DNA of 64,000 nt. Source: Roseomonas marmotae. Lineage in GTDB: Bacteria > Pseudomonadota > Alphaproteobacteria > Acetobacterales > Acetobacteraceae. The stretch's first letter is position 1; each line of letters opens with the position of its first letter. Of this stretch, positions 17,531-26,356 are shown one piece after another. Both the position numbers and the translations under genes were made by a program. Under the pieces are notes generated by a model. That model searched no databases. It saw only the letters and a list, made by a program, of their open reading frames with translations, and was not told the DNA's origin. The stretch lies in NCBI RefSeq assembly GCF_017654485.1, contig NZ_CP061092.1, forward strand, positions 155,320-219,319. The letters run 5' to 3'.

Positions 17531-18139
17531 ATGCCCCGCATTCCCTTGCCCGCTCCGGCGGATATGTCGCCCGAGCAGAAGCGCGTGCACGACGCCGTGG
17601 TGGCCGGCCCGCGCGGCCAGGTCATCGGCCCGCTGCGCGCCGTGATCCATAGCCCGGACCTGGCCGAGCGCTGGTCCCGCCTGGGCGAGTTCCTGCGCTA
17701 CGGAACCTGCCTGCCGCCACGGCTGAATGAGCTGGCCATCATCGTGACCGGCCGGCGCTGGAGCAGCCAGGTCGAATGGTGGGTGCATGCCCGCGTCGCG
17801 GCCGAGGCCGGCCTGCCGGCGGATGTCATCGAGGCGATCCGCACCGGCGAGCCGCCTGTCTTCACCGATGCCGATGATGCCGCCATCTACGAATACACCA
17901 GGCAGATGCAGTTGAACGGACAGGTGGATGAAGCGGCCTACCACGCCGTGGAGCGCCGCTGGGGCGCGCGCGGCGTGGTCGAGCTGACCGGGGTCATCGG
18001 CTATTACACCATGGTCTCCATGACGCTGAACGCGCATGAGATCCCGCTGCCGGACGGCGTCGCACCACCGGTCGCACCGCCGGCGGAAGGGCTCTTTCCG
18101 CTGCCGCCCGCCCGCAGCCACGCGGATGCCGCCGAATGA
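17531..18139 (+). CDS. carboxymuconolactone decarboxylase (AhpD-like) family protein
   Basis: Helical protein of 202 residues with the CMD fold. LRAVIHSPDLAERWSRLGEFLRYGTCLPPRLNELAI is the conserved helical core and SQVEWWVHARVAAEAGLP corresponds to the active-site helix, but the AhpD-type CxxC is absent (VEWWVH instead), so it is not a thiol peroxidase. A role as a decarboxylase or isomerase-like enzyme of the pathway is possible. Its stop overlaps the next gene's ATG by four bases. Confidence 0.82.
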   Translation: MPRIPLPAPADMSPEQKRVHDAVVAGPRGQVIGPLRAVIHSPDLAERWSRLGEFLRYGTCLPPRLNELAIIVTGRRWSSQVEWWVHARVAAEAGLPADVIEAIRTGEPPVFTDADDAAIYEYTRQMQLNGQVDEAAYHAVERRWGARGVVELTGVIGYYTMVSMTLNAHEIPLPDGVAPPVAPPAEGLFPLPPARSHADAAE

Positions 18140-18935
18140 GCGGCGCGCCCATACCGGGCCTGGAGGGCCTGGAGCGCTTCGTCGTGACGCTGGATAACCA
18201 CGTCGCCACCGTGACCATGAACGCGCCGCCGGTGAACGCGCAGGACCGCGTCTTCCGCGACGAGCTGCCGCGCATCTTCGATGTGCTGCACGACAGGCCA
18301 GAGGTGCGCGCGGTGGTGCTGACCGGGAGGGGCGCGCCTTCTCCGCCGGGGCCGACCTGCGGGAGAGGCCGAACCTGGCCGGGGAGGCCGGCGCCTATCC
18401 CGGCCACAACCGCCGGGTGCGCGCGGCCTTCGACGCCGTGATGGAATGCGGCAAGCCCGTCATCGCCGCCGTCAACGGCCCGGCCATCGGCGCGGGCTGC
18501 GTGCTGGCGCTGTGCTGCGACATCGTGCTGGTGGCGGAGGAAGCCTTCTTCGCGATGACGGAGGTGGATGTTGGCCTCGCCGGCGGCGTGCGGCACATCC
18601 TGCGCTTCTTCTCGCAATCCGATGCTCGGCTGCTGATCTACACCGCCCGCCGCATCCCCGGGCCGGAGCTGCTGCGGATGAACGTCGCCTCCGCCTGCCT
18701 GCCGAAGGAGAAGCTGCTGGAGGAGGCCCAGGCCATCGCGAGGCAGATCGCGGCCAAGAGCCCGCTGGCGGTGCAGGCGGCCAAGCGCTCCTTCTTCCTG
18801 ACGGAGGAGATGCCGCTGCGCGACGGCTACCGCTACGAGCAGACGCAGACCGCCGCGCTCTCCACCGCCGAGGACACCAAGGAAGCCCAGTGCGCCTTCA
18901 TCGAGAAGCGCCCGGCCGTCTTCAAGGGACGCTGA
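18136..18935 (+). pseudogene. enoyl-CoA hydratase/isomerase, single-base frameshift
   Basis: Crotonase-family hydratase broken into two frames. The first frame (18136-18441) encodes FVVTLDNHVATVTMNAPPVNAQ up to VVLTGRG; the second (from before 18417 to 18935) continues RAFSAGADLRERPNL, then GPAIGAGCVLALCCDIVLVAEEA and the C-terminal half. The switch falls in the G-rich run at about 18327-18340, and adding one base would restore a crotonase of about 267 residues, including the oxyanion-hole segment FSAGAD. It could be a real mutation or a sequencing error in a homopolymer. Neighbours are all intact, which makes loss of this step notable. Confidence 0.85.
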
Positions 18936-18938
18936 CGC

Positions 18939-20102
18939 ATGGACCAGGATACCCTGCCGCCCGAGGCGCTGGACCAGCTGGACGACAGCGCTTTCCGCCA
19001 GCATGTCCGCCAGTGGATCGAGGCCAACTACCCGCCGCAGATGCGCTTCCCCCAGCGGCGCCTGCACTGGCACGAGAACAAGCCCTGGTACATGGCGCTC
19101 TCCCGCCAGGGCTGGCTGGCGCCGAACTGGCCGCGCGAATATGGCGGCATGGGGCTCGGCGCCACCAAGCAGCTCATCATGATCGAGGAGCTGGAGCGCC
19201 ACGGCTGCGCGCGCGTCAGCGATATGGGGCTGATCATGCTCGGTCCGCTGCTGATCAAGCACGGCACGGAGGAGCAGAAGCGGCGCTTCCTGCCGCGCAT
19301 CCTCTCGGGCGAGGATATCTGGTGCCAGGGCTATTCCGAGCCAAATGCCGGTTCCGACCTCGCGGCGCTGCGGCTGGATGCGGCGGATGCCGGGGACCAC
19401 TGGGTGCTGAACGGGCAGAAGACCTGGATCACGCTGGCGAACGACGCCAACTGGATCTTCGTCCTCGCCCGCACGGACAAGTCCGGCAAGAAGCAGCAGG
19501 GCATTTCCTTCCTGCTGCTGCCGATGGATGCGCCGGGCGTCTCGGTGCGGCCCATCATCAACCTGGACCTGCATGACGAGTTCTGCGAGGTCTTCTTCGA
19601 CAATGTCCGCGTGCCCAAGGACATGGTGGTGGGAGAGGTCAACCAGGGCTGGACCTATGCCAAGGCGCTGCTGGGCTTCGAGCGCATCGCCATCGGTTCG
19701 CCCAAGCTGTCCTCCAACGGACTGGCTCGGCTGAAGGCCCTGGCGGTGGCCATGGGCCGCGACCAGGACCCCGCCTTCCTGGAGCAGTATGCCCGCTTCA
19801 GCATGGAGCTGGCGGACCTGAAGGCCCTGTACGAATCCTTCGTGACGAAGTTGAAGCGTGGCGAGACGCTGGGCCCCGATGTCTCCATCCTGAAGATCGT
19901 GCAGACCGAGCTGTTCCAGCGGATCACCGACGCCATGCTGGAGATCGCGGGGGAGAATGCCGGCCTGCTGGAACCCATGCCGGGAGAGGGCCTGCATCCC
20001 GCCGGGCAGTTCCTGCTGGCGCGGCCCTCCACCATCTTCGGCGGCTCCTCCGAGATCCTGCGCAACATCCTGGCCCGCAACGTGCTGGATCTGCCGGCAT
20101 GA
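18939..20102 (+). CDS. acyl-CoA dehydrogenase, copy 1
   Basis: FAD-dependent acyl-CoA dehydrogenase of 387 residues. N-terminal helical domain with LAPNWPREYGGMGLGAT, middle beta domain with WCQGYSEPNAGSDLAALR and WVLNGQKTWITLA, and C-terminal domain ending PSTIFGGSSEILRNILARNVL. It introduces the 2,3-double bond of an acyl-CoA, passing electrons to electron-transfer flavoprotein. Three bases separate it from the frameshifted hydratase, and its stop overlaps the second CoA-transferase start. Confidence 0.93.
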   Translation: MDQDTLPPEALDQLDDSAFRQHVRQWIEANYPPQMRFPQRRLHWHENKPWYMALSRQGWLAPNWPREYGGMGLGATKQLIMIEELERHGCARVSDMGLIMLGPLLIKHGTEEQKRRFLPRILSGEDIWCQGYSEPNAGSDLAALRLDAADAGDHWVLNGQKTWITLANDANWIFVLARTDKSGKKQQGISFLLLPMDAPGVSVRPIINLDLHDEFCEVFFDNVRVPKDMVVGEVNQGWTYAKALLGFERIAIGSPKLSSNGLARLKALAVAMGRDQDPAFLEQYARFSMELADLKALYESFVTKLKRGETLGPDVSILKIVQTELFQRITDAMLEIAGENAGLLEPMPGEGLHPAGQFLLARPSTIFGGSSEILRNILARNVLDLPA

Positions 20103-21298
20103 GCGGCCCCCTGCCGCGCATCCGCGTGCTGGACATGACGCGCATCTTCGCCGGCCCCTGGGCGGCGCAGATCCTGGCCGATTTCGGCGCGGAGGTGGTG
20201 AAGGTCGAGCATCCGCGCGGCGGCGACGACGTGCGGCGGATGGGCTTCCCGCAGAAGGACGCGGAAGGCCAGGAGACCGGTGACACCTCCTCCTTCCTCG
20301 CCATGAACCGCGGCAAGCGCTCCGTGGCGCTGGATATCGCCACGCCGGAAGGGCAGGCCGCGCTGCGGGCCCTGGCCAGTAAGGCGGATGTCTTCATCGA
20401 GAACTTCAAGGCGGGCGGCCTCGCGCGCTACGGGCTGGATTACGCCTCGCTCTCCGCGCTGAACCCGCGCCTGGTTTATTGTTCCATCACCGGCTTCGGG
20501 CAGGACGGGCCCTATGCCGCGCTGCCCGGCTACGACCCGATCTTCCAGGCCATGAGCGGCCTGCTCAGCGTCACCGGCAACCCGGATGGCACGCCAGGGG
20601 CCGGGCCGGCGCTGGTGGGCTACAGCGTCTCCGACATCAATGCCGGGTTCTATGCCACCATCGCCATCCTGGCGGCGCTGCACCACCGCGATACCATCTC
20701 CGGCCAGGGCCAGCATATCGACCTCGCGCTGCTGGACTCGCAGGTGGCGTCGCATTCTCACATCGCCATGAACTACCTGGTCTCCGGCAAGATGCCGGTG
20801 CGGGCCGGCACGGCCTCGCAGATCAACACGCCCTGGCAAAGCTTCGACACCGCGGACCGCCCGCTGATGGTGGCGGTGGGCAATGACCGGCAATTCGCGC
20901 AGTTCTGCGCCGTGCTGGGCCTGCCGGATGTGCCCGCGGACCCGCGTTTTGCCACCAACCGCCAGCGCATGGCCCACAAGCCGGAACTGCTGCCGCTGCT
21001 GCAGGGGGCGCTGCTCCAACGCACCGCCGGGGAATGGGTGGCCCTGCTGAACGAAGCCGGGATTTCCTCCGGCCCGCTCAACGACTTCGGCGCGGCGCTG
21101 GAGGATCCGCAGCTGCGTCATCGCGGCATGTGGGGAGAGATGCCGCATCCCCGCGCCGGCACCATGCCATTCGTTGCCAATCCCGTGCGTTTTTCCGGCA
21201 CGCCGGTCGTCTATGACCGCGCGCCGCCGCAACTGGGCGAGCATACGGAGGAAGTGCTGGCGGAATGGCTGGGCACGGAATCCGCCACGCAGCCATGA
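20099..21298 (+). CDS. class III (CaiB/BaiF) CoA-transferase, copy 2
   Basis: Second family III CoA-transferase, 399 residues, clearly paralogous to the one at 16272 but divergent. RVLDMTRIFAGPWAAQILADFGAEVVKVEHP, MNRGKRSVALDIATPEGQ, YCSITGFGQDGPYA and YSVSDINAGFYATIAIL (catalytic Asp candidate in VSDIN) are visible. The ATG overlaps the dehydrogenase stop. Two different transferases in one operon suggest two activation steps or CoA cycling between product and substrate. Confidence 0.92.
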   Translation: MSGPLPRIRVLDMTRIFAGPWAAQILADFGAEVVKVEHPRGGDDVRRMGFPQKDAEGQETGDTSSFLAMNRGKRSVALDIATPEGQAALRALASKADVFIENFKAGGLARYGLDYASLSALNPRLVYCSITGFGQDGPYAALPGYDPIFQAMSGLLSVTGNPDGTPGAGPALVGYSVSDINAGFYATIAILAALHHRDTISGQGQHIDLALLDSQVASHSHIAMNYLVSGKMPVRAGTASQINTPWQSFDTADRPLMVAVGNDRQFAQFCAVLGLPDVPADPRFATNRQRMAHKPELLPLLQGALLQRTAGEWVALLNEAGISSGPLNDFGAALEDPQLRHRGMWGEMPHPRAGTMPFVANPVRFSGTPVVYDRAPPQLGEHTEEVLAEWLGTESATQP

Positions 21299-23457
21299 CC
21301 CAACCGTCGCCGCCCCATGCCACGCTCCACCGCCTGCTGCACCCCGCCAGTATCGCGGTGGTCGGCGCCAGTATGCGGGAAGGGGCTTTTGGCGCGCGGG
21401 TGCTGGAGAACCTCACAGGTTACGGCGGCTCGATCTGGCCGGTGAACCCGCGCTACGCCGAGCTTGGCGGACGCCGCTGCTACCCCTCGCTGGCGGATCT
21501 GCCGGGGGCACCGGATTGCGTGGCCATCGCCACGCCGCGCGAGGGCGTGGCGGCGGTGCTGCGGGATTGCGTCGCGGCCGGGGCGGGCGGTGCCGTGGTC
21601 TTCGCCGCCGGCTATTCCGAAACCGGCCTGCCGGACCGCGTGGCGGAACAGGCGGAGCTGGCGGCGTGGGCTGCACGGCTGCCGCTGCTCGGCCCCAATT
21701 GCCTGGGCTTCGGCAATTTCCTGCTGGGCGCGGGTGTCACCTTCTCGGCGGGGCCGAAGCCGGTCGTGCCGCAGGGGGCGGCAGTCGGCATCGTCAGCCA
21801 GTCCGGCGCGCTGGGCTTCGCGCTGGCGCAGGCGGTGGAGCGGGGCATCGCCATCAGTCATGTGCTGACCTCCGGCAATGCGGCCGGGCTGGATACCGCC
21901 GACCTCGCCGCCTTCCTGGCGGAGGAGCCGGGCTGCGCCGCCATCGCCTGCGTGCTGGAAGGGCTGGCGGAGCCGCGCCGGCTGCTGGCCGCAGCAGCGC
22001 TGGCCGCGCGGGCGGGCAAGCCGCTGCTGGTGCACAAGATGGCCTCGGGGCAAGAGGGGGCGGCGGCCGCGCTCTCACACACCGGGGCCATCGCAGGCAG
22101 CCACGCCGTCTGGCGCGCCGCGCTGGCCGAGGCCGGCGCCGTGCTGGTGGAGGATTTCTCGGCACTGATGGAGATGGCCGCCTTCTTCGCCAAGGCACCG
22201 GCCGCGCCTCGCGCGCCGGGCGTGGCGGTGGTTTCCACCTCCGGCGGCGCGGGCATCCTGGCGGCCGATGCGGCGGAGCGGCATGGCGTGCCCCTGCCGC
22301 AGCCCGGCGCCGTGGCCGCCGCCGTGCTGGCCGCGCGCATCCCGGAATACGGCTCCGCCCGCAATCCCTGCGACCTGACGGCCCAGGTGCTGAACGATGC
22401 CGGGGCGCTGGTGGCCTGCACCGATGCTCTGGCGGCGGACCCCGGCTTTGGCGCGCTGCTCTATCCCAACACCCATGCCTATCCCTTCTCCGCCAACCGC
22501 ATCCCGGTGATGGCAGAGATCGCGGCGCGGCATGGCGGCTTCCTCTGCGTGCCCTGGCTGGCGGAGGCGCGGGAAGGGGAGGTGGCGCGCATGGCCCAGG
22601 CCGTGTCCGGCGCGGCCATCTTCTCCTCCACCGACCGCTGCTTCGCTGCCCTGTCGGCTTGGCAGCGGCGTGCCGCCCGGGCCGCCCGGCCAGCCGAGCA
22701 GCCCAGCCGCTTCCTGGACAAGGCCGCGCTGGACCATGCGCGCCGGCTGCTGGATGCGGCCCCCGGGCCGGTGATGACGGAATCCGCCGCCACGGCGGTC
22801 CTGGCGGCCTGCGGCCTGTCCGTGGCGGGCGGGCGGCTAGTTCAGGATCTCGACGCCGCGCTCGCCGCTGCGGAGGCCCTGGACTACCCCGTGGTGCTGA
22901 AGGCGGAAAGCCCCGACCTGCCGCACAAGACCGAGGCCGGCGCCGTGCGGCTGGACCTGCGCGACGCAGCCGCGCTGCGGCAGGCTCATGCCGCGATGCT
23001 CGATGCCCTGGCCGCGCTGCCGTCGCCGCCCAGGCTTTCCGGCCTGCTGGTGCAGCCCATGCTGCCGCGCGGGGTGGAGGTGATGGTCGGCGCGCGGCAG
23101 GACCCTGTCTTCGGACCCGTGGTGGCGGTGGGGCTGGGCGGCGTGCTGGTGGAACTGCTGTCCGACATGGCCGTGGCGCCGGCGCCCGTCAGCCTGCCGC
23201 AGGCCCGGCGCATGCTGTACGGCCTGCGCGGCTTCCCGCTGCTGACGGGCTTCCGGGGCATGCCGGCGGCGGACCTGGACGAGCTGGCGGAGACGATCTG
23301 CCGGGTAGCGGAGCTGGCCGCGGCCCTGCCGGGACGCATCGCCGAGCTGGACATCAACCCGCTGGTCTGCGCGGGCAAGCGGATTGTCGCGGTGGATGCG
23401 CTGATCGCGCTGGAACCGGCGGCGAAAGCCATGGACGAGGCCGCCGTCATCTCCTAA
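21295..23457 (+). CDS. ADP-forming acyl-CoA ligase (acetate-CoA ligase type, fused alpha-beta)
   Basis: NDP-forming acyl-CoA synthetase of 720 residues. The N-terminal CoA-binding Rossmann domain has ASIAVVGASMREGAFG, the ligase-CoA domain GIVSQSGALGFALAQ, the phospho-His segment ALSHTGAIAGSHAVW, and the C-terminal ATP-grasp domain YPVVLKAESPDLPHKTEAGAV through AELDINPLV. It interconverts an acyl-CoA with acid, ATP and CoA. It overlaps the CoA-transferase stop by four bases (ATGA) and closes this run of coupled genes. Confidence 0.92.
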   Translation: MTQPSPPHATLHRLLHPASIAVVGASMREGAFGARVLENLTGYGGSIWPVNPRYAELGGRRCYPSLADLPGAPDCVAIATPREGVAAVLRDCVAAGAGGAVVFAAGYSETGLPDRVAEQAELAAWAARLPLLGPNCLGFGNFLLGAGVTFSAGPKPVVPQGAAVGIVSQSGALGFALAQAVERGIAISHVLTSGNAAGLDTADLAAFLAEEPGCAAIACVLEGLAEPRRLLAAAALAARAGKPLLVHKMASGQEGAAAALSHTGAIAGSHAVWRAALAEAGAVLVEDFSALMEMAAFFAKAPAAPRAPGVAVVSTSGGAGILAADAAERHGVPLPQPGAVAAAVLAARIPEYGSARNPCDLTAQVLNDAGALVACTDALAADPGFGALLYPNTHAYPFSANRIPVMAEIAARHGGFLCVPWLAEAREGEVARMAQAVSGAAIFSSTDRCFAALSAWQRRAARAARPAEQPSRFLDKAALDHARRLLDAAPGPVMTESAATAVLAACGLSVAGGRLVQDLDAALAAAEALDYPVVLKAESPDLPHKTEAGAVRLDLRDAAALRQAHAAMLDALAALPSPPRLSGLLVQPMLPRGVEVMVGARQDPVFGPVVAVGLGGVLVELLSDMAVAPAPVSLPQARRMLYGLRGFPLLTGFRGMPAADLDELAETICRVAELAAALPGRIAELDINPLVCAGKRIVAVDALIALEPAAKAMDEAAVIS

Positions 23458-23528
23458 AAAGCCAATAACCTAGTTTAATAAATAATTGCGCTCCGGCAGC
23501 CGGCCGGGGATGCTGAGGAGGAACGAAC
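23458..23528 (+). promoter_or_regulatory. AT-rich gap, possible promoter
   Basis: A 71-bp gap begins with an AT-rich tract (CAATAACCTAGTTTAATAAA) unlike surrounding DNA and ends with the ribosome binding site GAGGAGGAA. It probably gives the receptor and dehydrogenase genes their own promoter. Confidence 0.45.
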
Positions 23529-24512
23529 ATGCTGACCCGACGCCACAGCCTTGCCCTTCTGGCCGCGGGTTGCGCCGCGCCGCTCTGGTCCTCGGCTGCC
23601 CGGGCGCAGGGCAGCTTCCCGGACCAGCCGGTGAAAATGATCGTCCCCTTCGCCCCCGGCGGCCCCGCCGACATCATCGCCCGCATCATCGGGCAGGTCA
23701 TGGGGACCAAGCTGGGCCAGCCCGTGGTGGTGGACAGCCGATCCGGCGCCGGCGGCGCGGTGGGGGTGGAGGCCGCGGCGCGCAGCAGGCCGGACGGCCT
23801 GACCACCGTGCTGGCCTCCACCGGCGCGCTGGTGGTACTGCCGCACCTGATGCCGCGCATGGCCTATGACGCGCAGAAGGACCTGGCGCCGATCACCCAT
23901 GTGCTGTCGGTGCCGCAGATCCTGGTGGTGAAGAAGGGACGCGGCATGGCATCGGTCGCCGATGTGGTGGCGCAGGCCAGGCAGCAGCCGGGCAAGCTGA
24001 CCTTCGGTTCCGCCGGAAACGGAAGCTCGCTGCATCTGGCAGGAGAGTTGTTCAAGCTGAAGGCCGGCATCGACATCACGCATGTGCCCTATCGCGGCGC
24101 CGCGCCGGCGGTGACGGACCTGCTGGCCGGCACCATCGACATGATCCTGGCCGATGTGCCCGTGGTGCTGCCGCATATCCGCAGCGGGGAGGTGCTGGCG
24201 CTGGGCGTCACGGCCGAGCAGCGCGCGCCGATCCTGCCGGAAGTGCCGACCATGGCCGAGGCCGGTGCGCCCGGCGTGGTCTCTCAGACCTGGTACGCGC
24301 TTTTCGCGCCGGCCGGCACGCCGGCAGACCGCATCGCGAAGCTGCATGATGCTGCTGCGGCGGCGCTGCAGGACAATGACGTGCGCCGCAGTCTCGCGGA
24401 TCAGGGCGGCCAGGTCGTCGGCAGCGCGCCGGAGCAGCTCGCCGCCTTCATGGTATCCGAGAACAAGAAGTGGGGCGAGCTGGTGAAGCTGGCCAATGTG
24501 ACGCTGAACTGA
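23529..24512 (+). CDS. Bug-family (TctC) substrate-binding protein
   Basis: Periplasmic carboxylate receptor of 327 residues. The signal peptide starts MLTRRHSLALLAAG and is probably cleaved near ARAQ. FPDQPVKMIVPFAPGGPADI, VVVDSRSGAGGAVG, HVPYRGAAPAVTDLLAG and LPEVPTMAEAGAP are the family landmarks. It is more similar by eye to the receptor at 11046 than to that at 4822 (shared HVPYRGAAPA-TDL). It flanks the catabolic genes on the opposite side, so the cluster carries two receptors. Confidence 0.9.
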   Translation: MLTRRHSLALLAAGCAAPLWSSAARAQGSFPDQPVKMIVPFAPGGPADIIARIIGQVMGTKLGQPVVVDSRSGAGGAVGVEAAARSRPDGLTTVLASTGALVVLPHLMPRMAYDAQKDLAPITHVLSVPQILVVKKGRGMASVADVVAQARQQPGKLTFGSAGNGSSLHLAGELFKLKAGIDITHVPYRGAAPAVTDLLAGTIDMILADVPVVLPHIRSGEVLALGVTAEQRAPILPEVPTMAEAGAPGVVSQTWYALFAPAGTPADRIAKLHDAAAAALQDNDVRRSLADQGGQVVGSAPEQLAAFMVSENKKWGELVKLANVTLN

Positions 24513-24525
24513 GGAGGCTCCGCCC

Positions 24526-25599
24526 ATGTCCGCCAGCCTGACCGACGACCGCGCTGAATCCCTGCGCATGATCCGCGACAGCGCCGCCGCCGTGGTACCG
24601 GCGGATGGCGATCTCGGACGGGTGCGGCGCCTGCGCTTCACCATGCCGGGCTTCGATCCATCGGTCTGGGCCGAGATGGGGGAGCTGGGCTGGATCGGCC
24701 TGCGGCTGCCGGAGGATGCGGGCGGCATCGGCCTCGGCATGTCCGAGGCCTGTGCATTGTATGAGGAACTTGGCCGCGCGCTGGTACCGGAACCGCTGCT
24801 GGCCGGCGCCCTCTCCGCGCGGCTGCTGGCGGCGGTGGGGGAGGCGGAGTGGCTGCCCCTCCTGCTGGCCGGAAAGAAGCTGGTGCTGACGGCCTGGCAG
24901 GAAGCCCCCGACACGCTGGATGCGCCGGGCAACCCTGATGCGCCGCGTTGCTTCCTGCCCATGGCCGCCGGGGCCGATGCCTTCCTGCTGCCGTTGCGGC
25001 AGGACGGTGGGCTGGCGCTGTACCTGCTCGAGACCGGCTCCGCCGCGCTCGAGACCCTGCAGACCCAGGATGGCGGCCATTACGGGACATTGAGGCCCGG
25101 CATCCCCGCGGGACGGCCGCTGGGCGGAGAGGCGGCCGGGGCCCTGGCCCTGGCGCTGGACGAGGCTGCGCTGGGTACCGCCGCCTACCTGCTGGGGGTG
25201 ATGGAGCGCGCCTTCGCCATGACGCTGGACTATCTCCGCGCCCGCCATCAGTTCGGCAAGCCGCTGGGCAGCTTCCAGGCGTTGCAGCATCGCGCGGCGG
25301 ATCTGAAGATCCAGCTGGCCCTCACCCGCGCCAGCGTGGAGGATGCCGCCGCGAAACTCGACGACGGCGTCGCGGGCGGCGCACGGCAGGCCGTCGTCTC
25401 CCGCGCCAAGGCCCGCACCGCCGAGGCCGCGCTGCGCGTGACGCGGGAAGCGGTGCAGATGCACGGCGCCATCGGCTATACCGACGAATACGATGTCGGC
25501 CTGTACCTGCGGAAGGCGATGGTGCTGGCCAACCAATTCGGCTCGGCCGCCTTCCACCGCGCAAGTTTCATGCGACACCAGACGGCGGCTGGGGACTGA
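24526..25599 (+). CDS. acyl-CoA dehydrogenase family protein, copy 2
   Basis: Shorter acyl-CoA dehydrogenase homologue (357 residues). The N-terminal part has MGELGWIGLRLPEDAGGIGLGMSEAC, the C-terminal helical domain ARHQFGKPLGSFQALQHRAADL and the end VQMHGAIGYTDEYDVGLYLRKA. The middle beta domain is reduced and lacks a clear EPxAGSD motif, as in small partner subunits of heteromeric dehydrogenases. It starts 13 bases after the receptor gene. It may act on its own or pair with the enzyme at 18939. Confidence 0.88.
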   Translation: MSASLTDDRAESLRMIRDSAAAVVPADGDLGRVRRLRFTMPGFDPSVWAEMGELGWIGLRLPEDAGGIGLGMSEACALYEELGRALVPEPLLAGALSARLLAAVGEAEWLPLLLAGKKLVLTAWQEAPDTLDAPGNPDAPRCFLPMAAGADAFLLPLRQDGGLALYLLETGSAALETLQTQDGGHYGTLRPGIPAGRPLGGEAAGALALALDEAALGTAAYLLGVMERAFAMTLDYLRARHQFGKPLGSFQALQHRAADLKIQLALTRASVEDAAAKLDDGVAGGARQAVVSRAKARTAEAALRVTREAVQMHGAIGYTDEYDVGLYLRKAMVLANQFGSAAFHRASFMRHQTAAGD

Positions 25600-25742
25600 A
25601 CCTCGGCCTTCCCCTCATGGCACGACAGAAGTCGTCGGAAACACCCAGCCTGCCAGGCAAAGGCACGTTCATCCGTCGGGGCGGTCCATTGACGAGGCCG
25701 CGAGCCTTTGCCGCCCGCCCGGAGCGATCGGGGGGGCCAAGC

Positions 25743-26016
25743 CTACTCGATACGCATGCCCGTTTCCTGAACGAAGCGGGCGAAGCGTTCCGTCTCGACC
25801 GGCATGTAGCTGGCAAATTCCTGGGGGAGGAGGGTCGCGGCTCCAGCTCGTTGCGGGCGCACCATCCCGCCACGAGGGTCGGCCATCACGGCCCGGAGGT
25901 CGGTGTTCAACTGCGCCTGTTCCGCTTTCGGCAGCCCGGCTGGTGCCAGCAGGCCTAGCCAGATCACGAAGACATAGCCTGATCTTCCCCCATCCGGGTG
26001 GGCACCTCTGGGGCAT
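25743..26016 (-). pseudogene. relic of a Bug-family receptor (C-terminal part)
   Basis: The leftward frame 25743-25967 reads WLGLLAPAGLPKAEQAQLN through LLPQEFASYMPVETERFARF to the end GMRIE, the normal C-terminus of Bug proteins. Just upstream, a different frame gives PEVPT, the segment that normally precedes it, so a frameshift and truncation have removed the rest. It would be the fifth Bug receptor in the window. Confidence 0.7.
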
Positions 26017-26356
26017 GACTGCTATCGGTCGAATCCGGCGCTATCCGCCGATGCATCCGATCGGCGCGCCGTCCCGGCGCGCAAAGGCCTGCAGATGCCC
26101 ACAGGCGTGACTTCGGCAATGCATTACGGTACGCCAAAGGCGTTCGCTGCGGCTTGGGCGGAGCCGATCATGCGCTGCTCAGCCGAGTCATTGAGAGCCC
26201 AGCATGTGCTGGGCGCCGGGATCGCATTCGCCGACCCCGGCGCAGACCGTTCAGAGAGATGAATCCTCCGCACCAAGCAGAAATCCTCCAGACGCGTAAG
26301 TTTCTGGAACTCATGCCTGGAGAAGGCACTCTCCCTCCTCGTTCTTCCCGGAGCAG
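26017..26356. other. intergenic, no gene seen
   Basis: About 340 bp between the Bug relic and the peptide-type receptor. It may include further decayed coding sequence, but I recognise nothing. Confidence 0.4.

Noticed and set aside
18327..18340. Programmed frameshift in the enoyl-CoA hydratase gene
   Set aside because: No X-XXY-YYZ slippery heptamer or stimulatory structure is evident, and crotonases are not known to use frameshifting.
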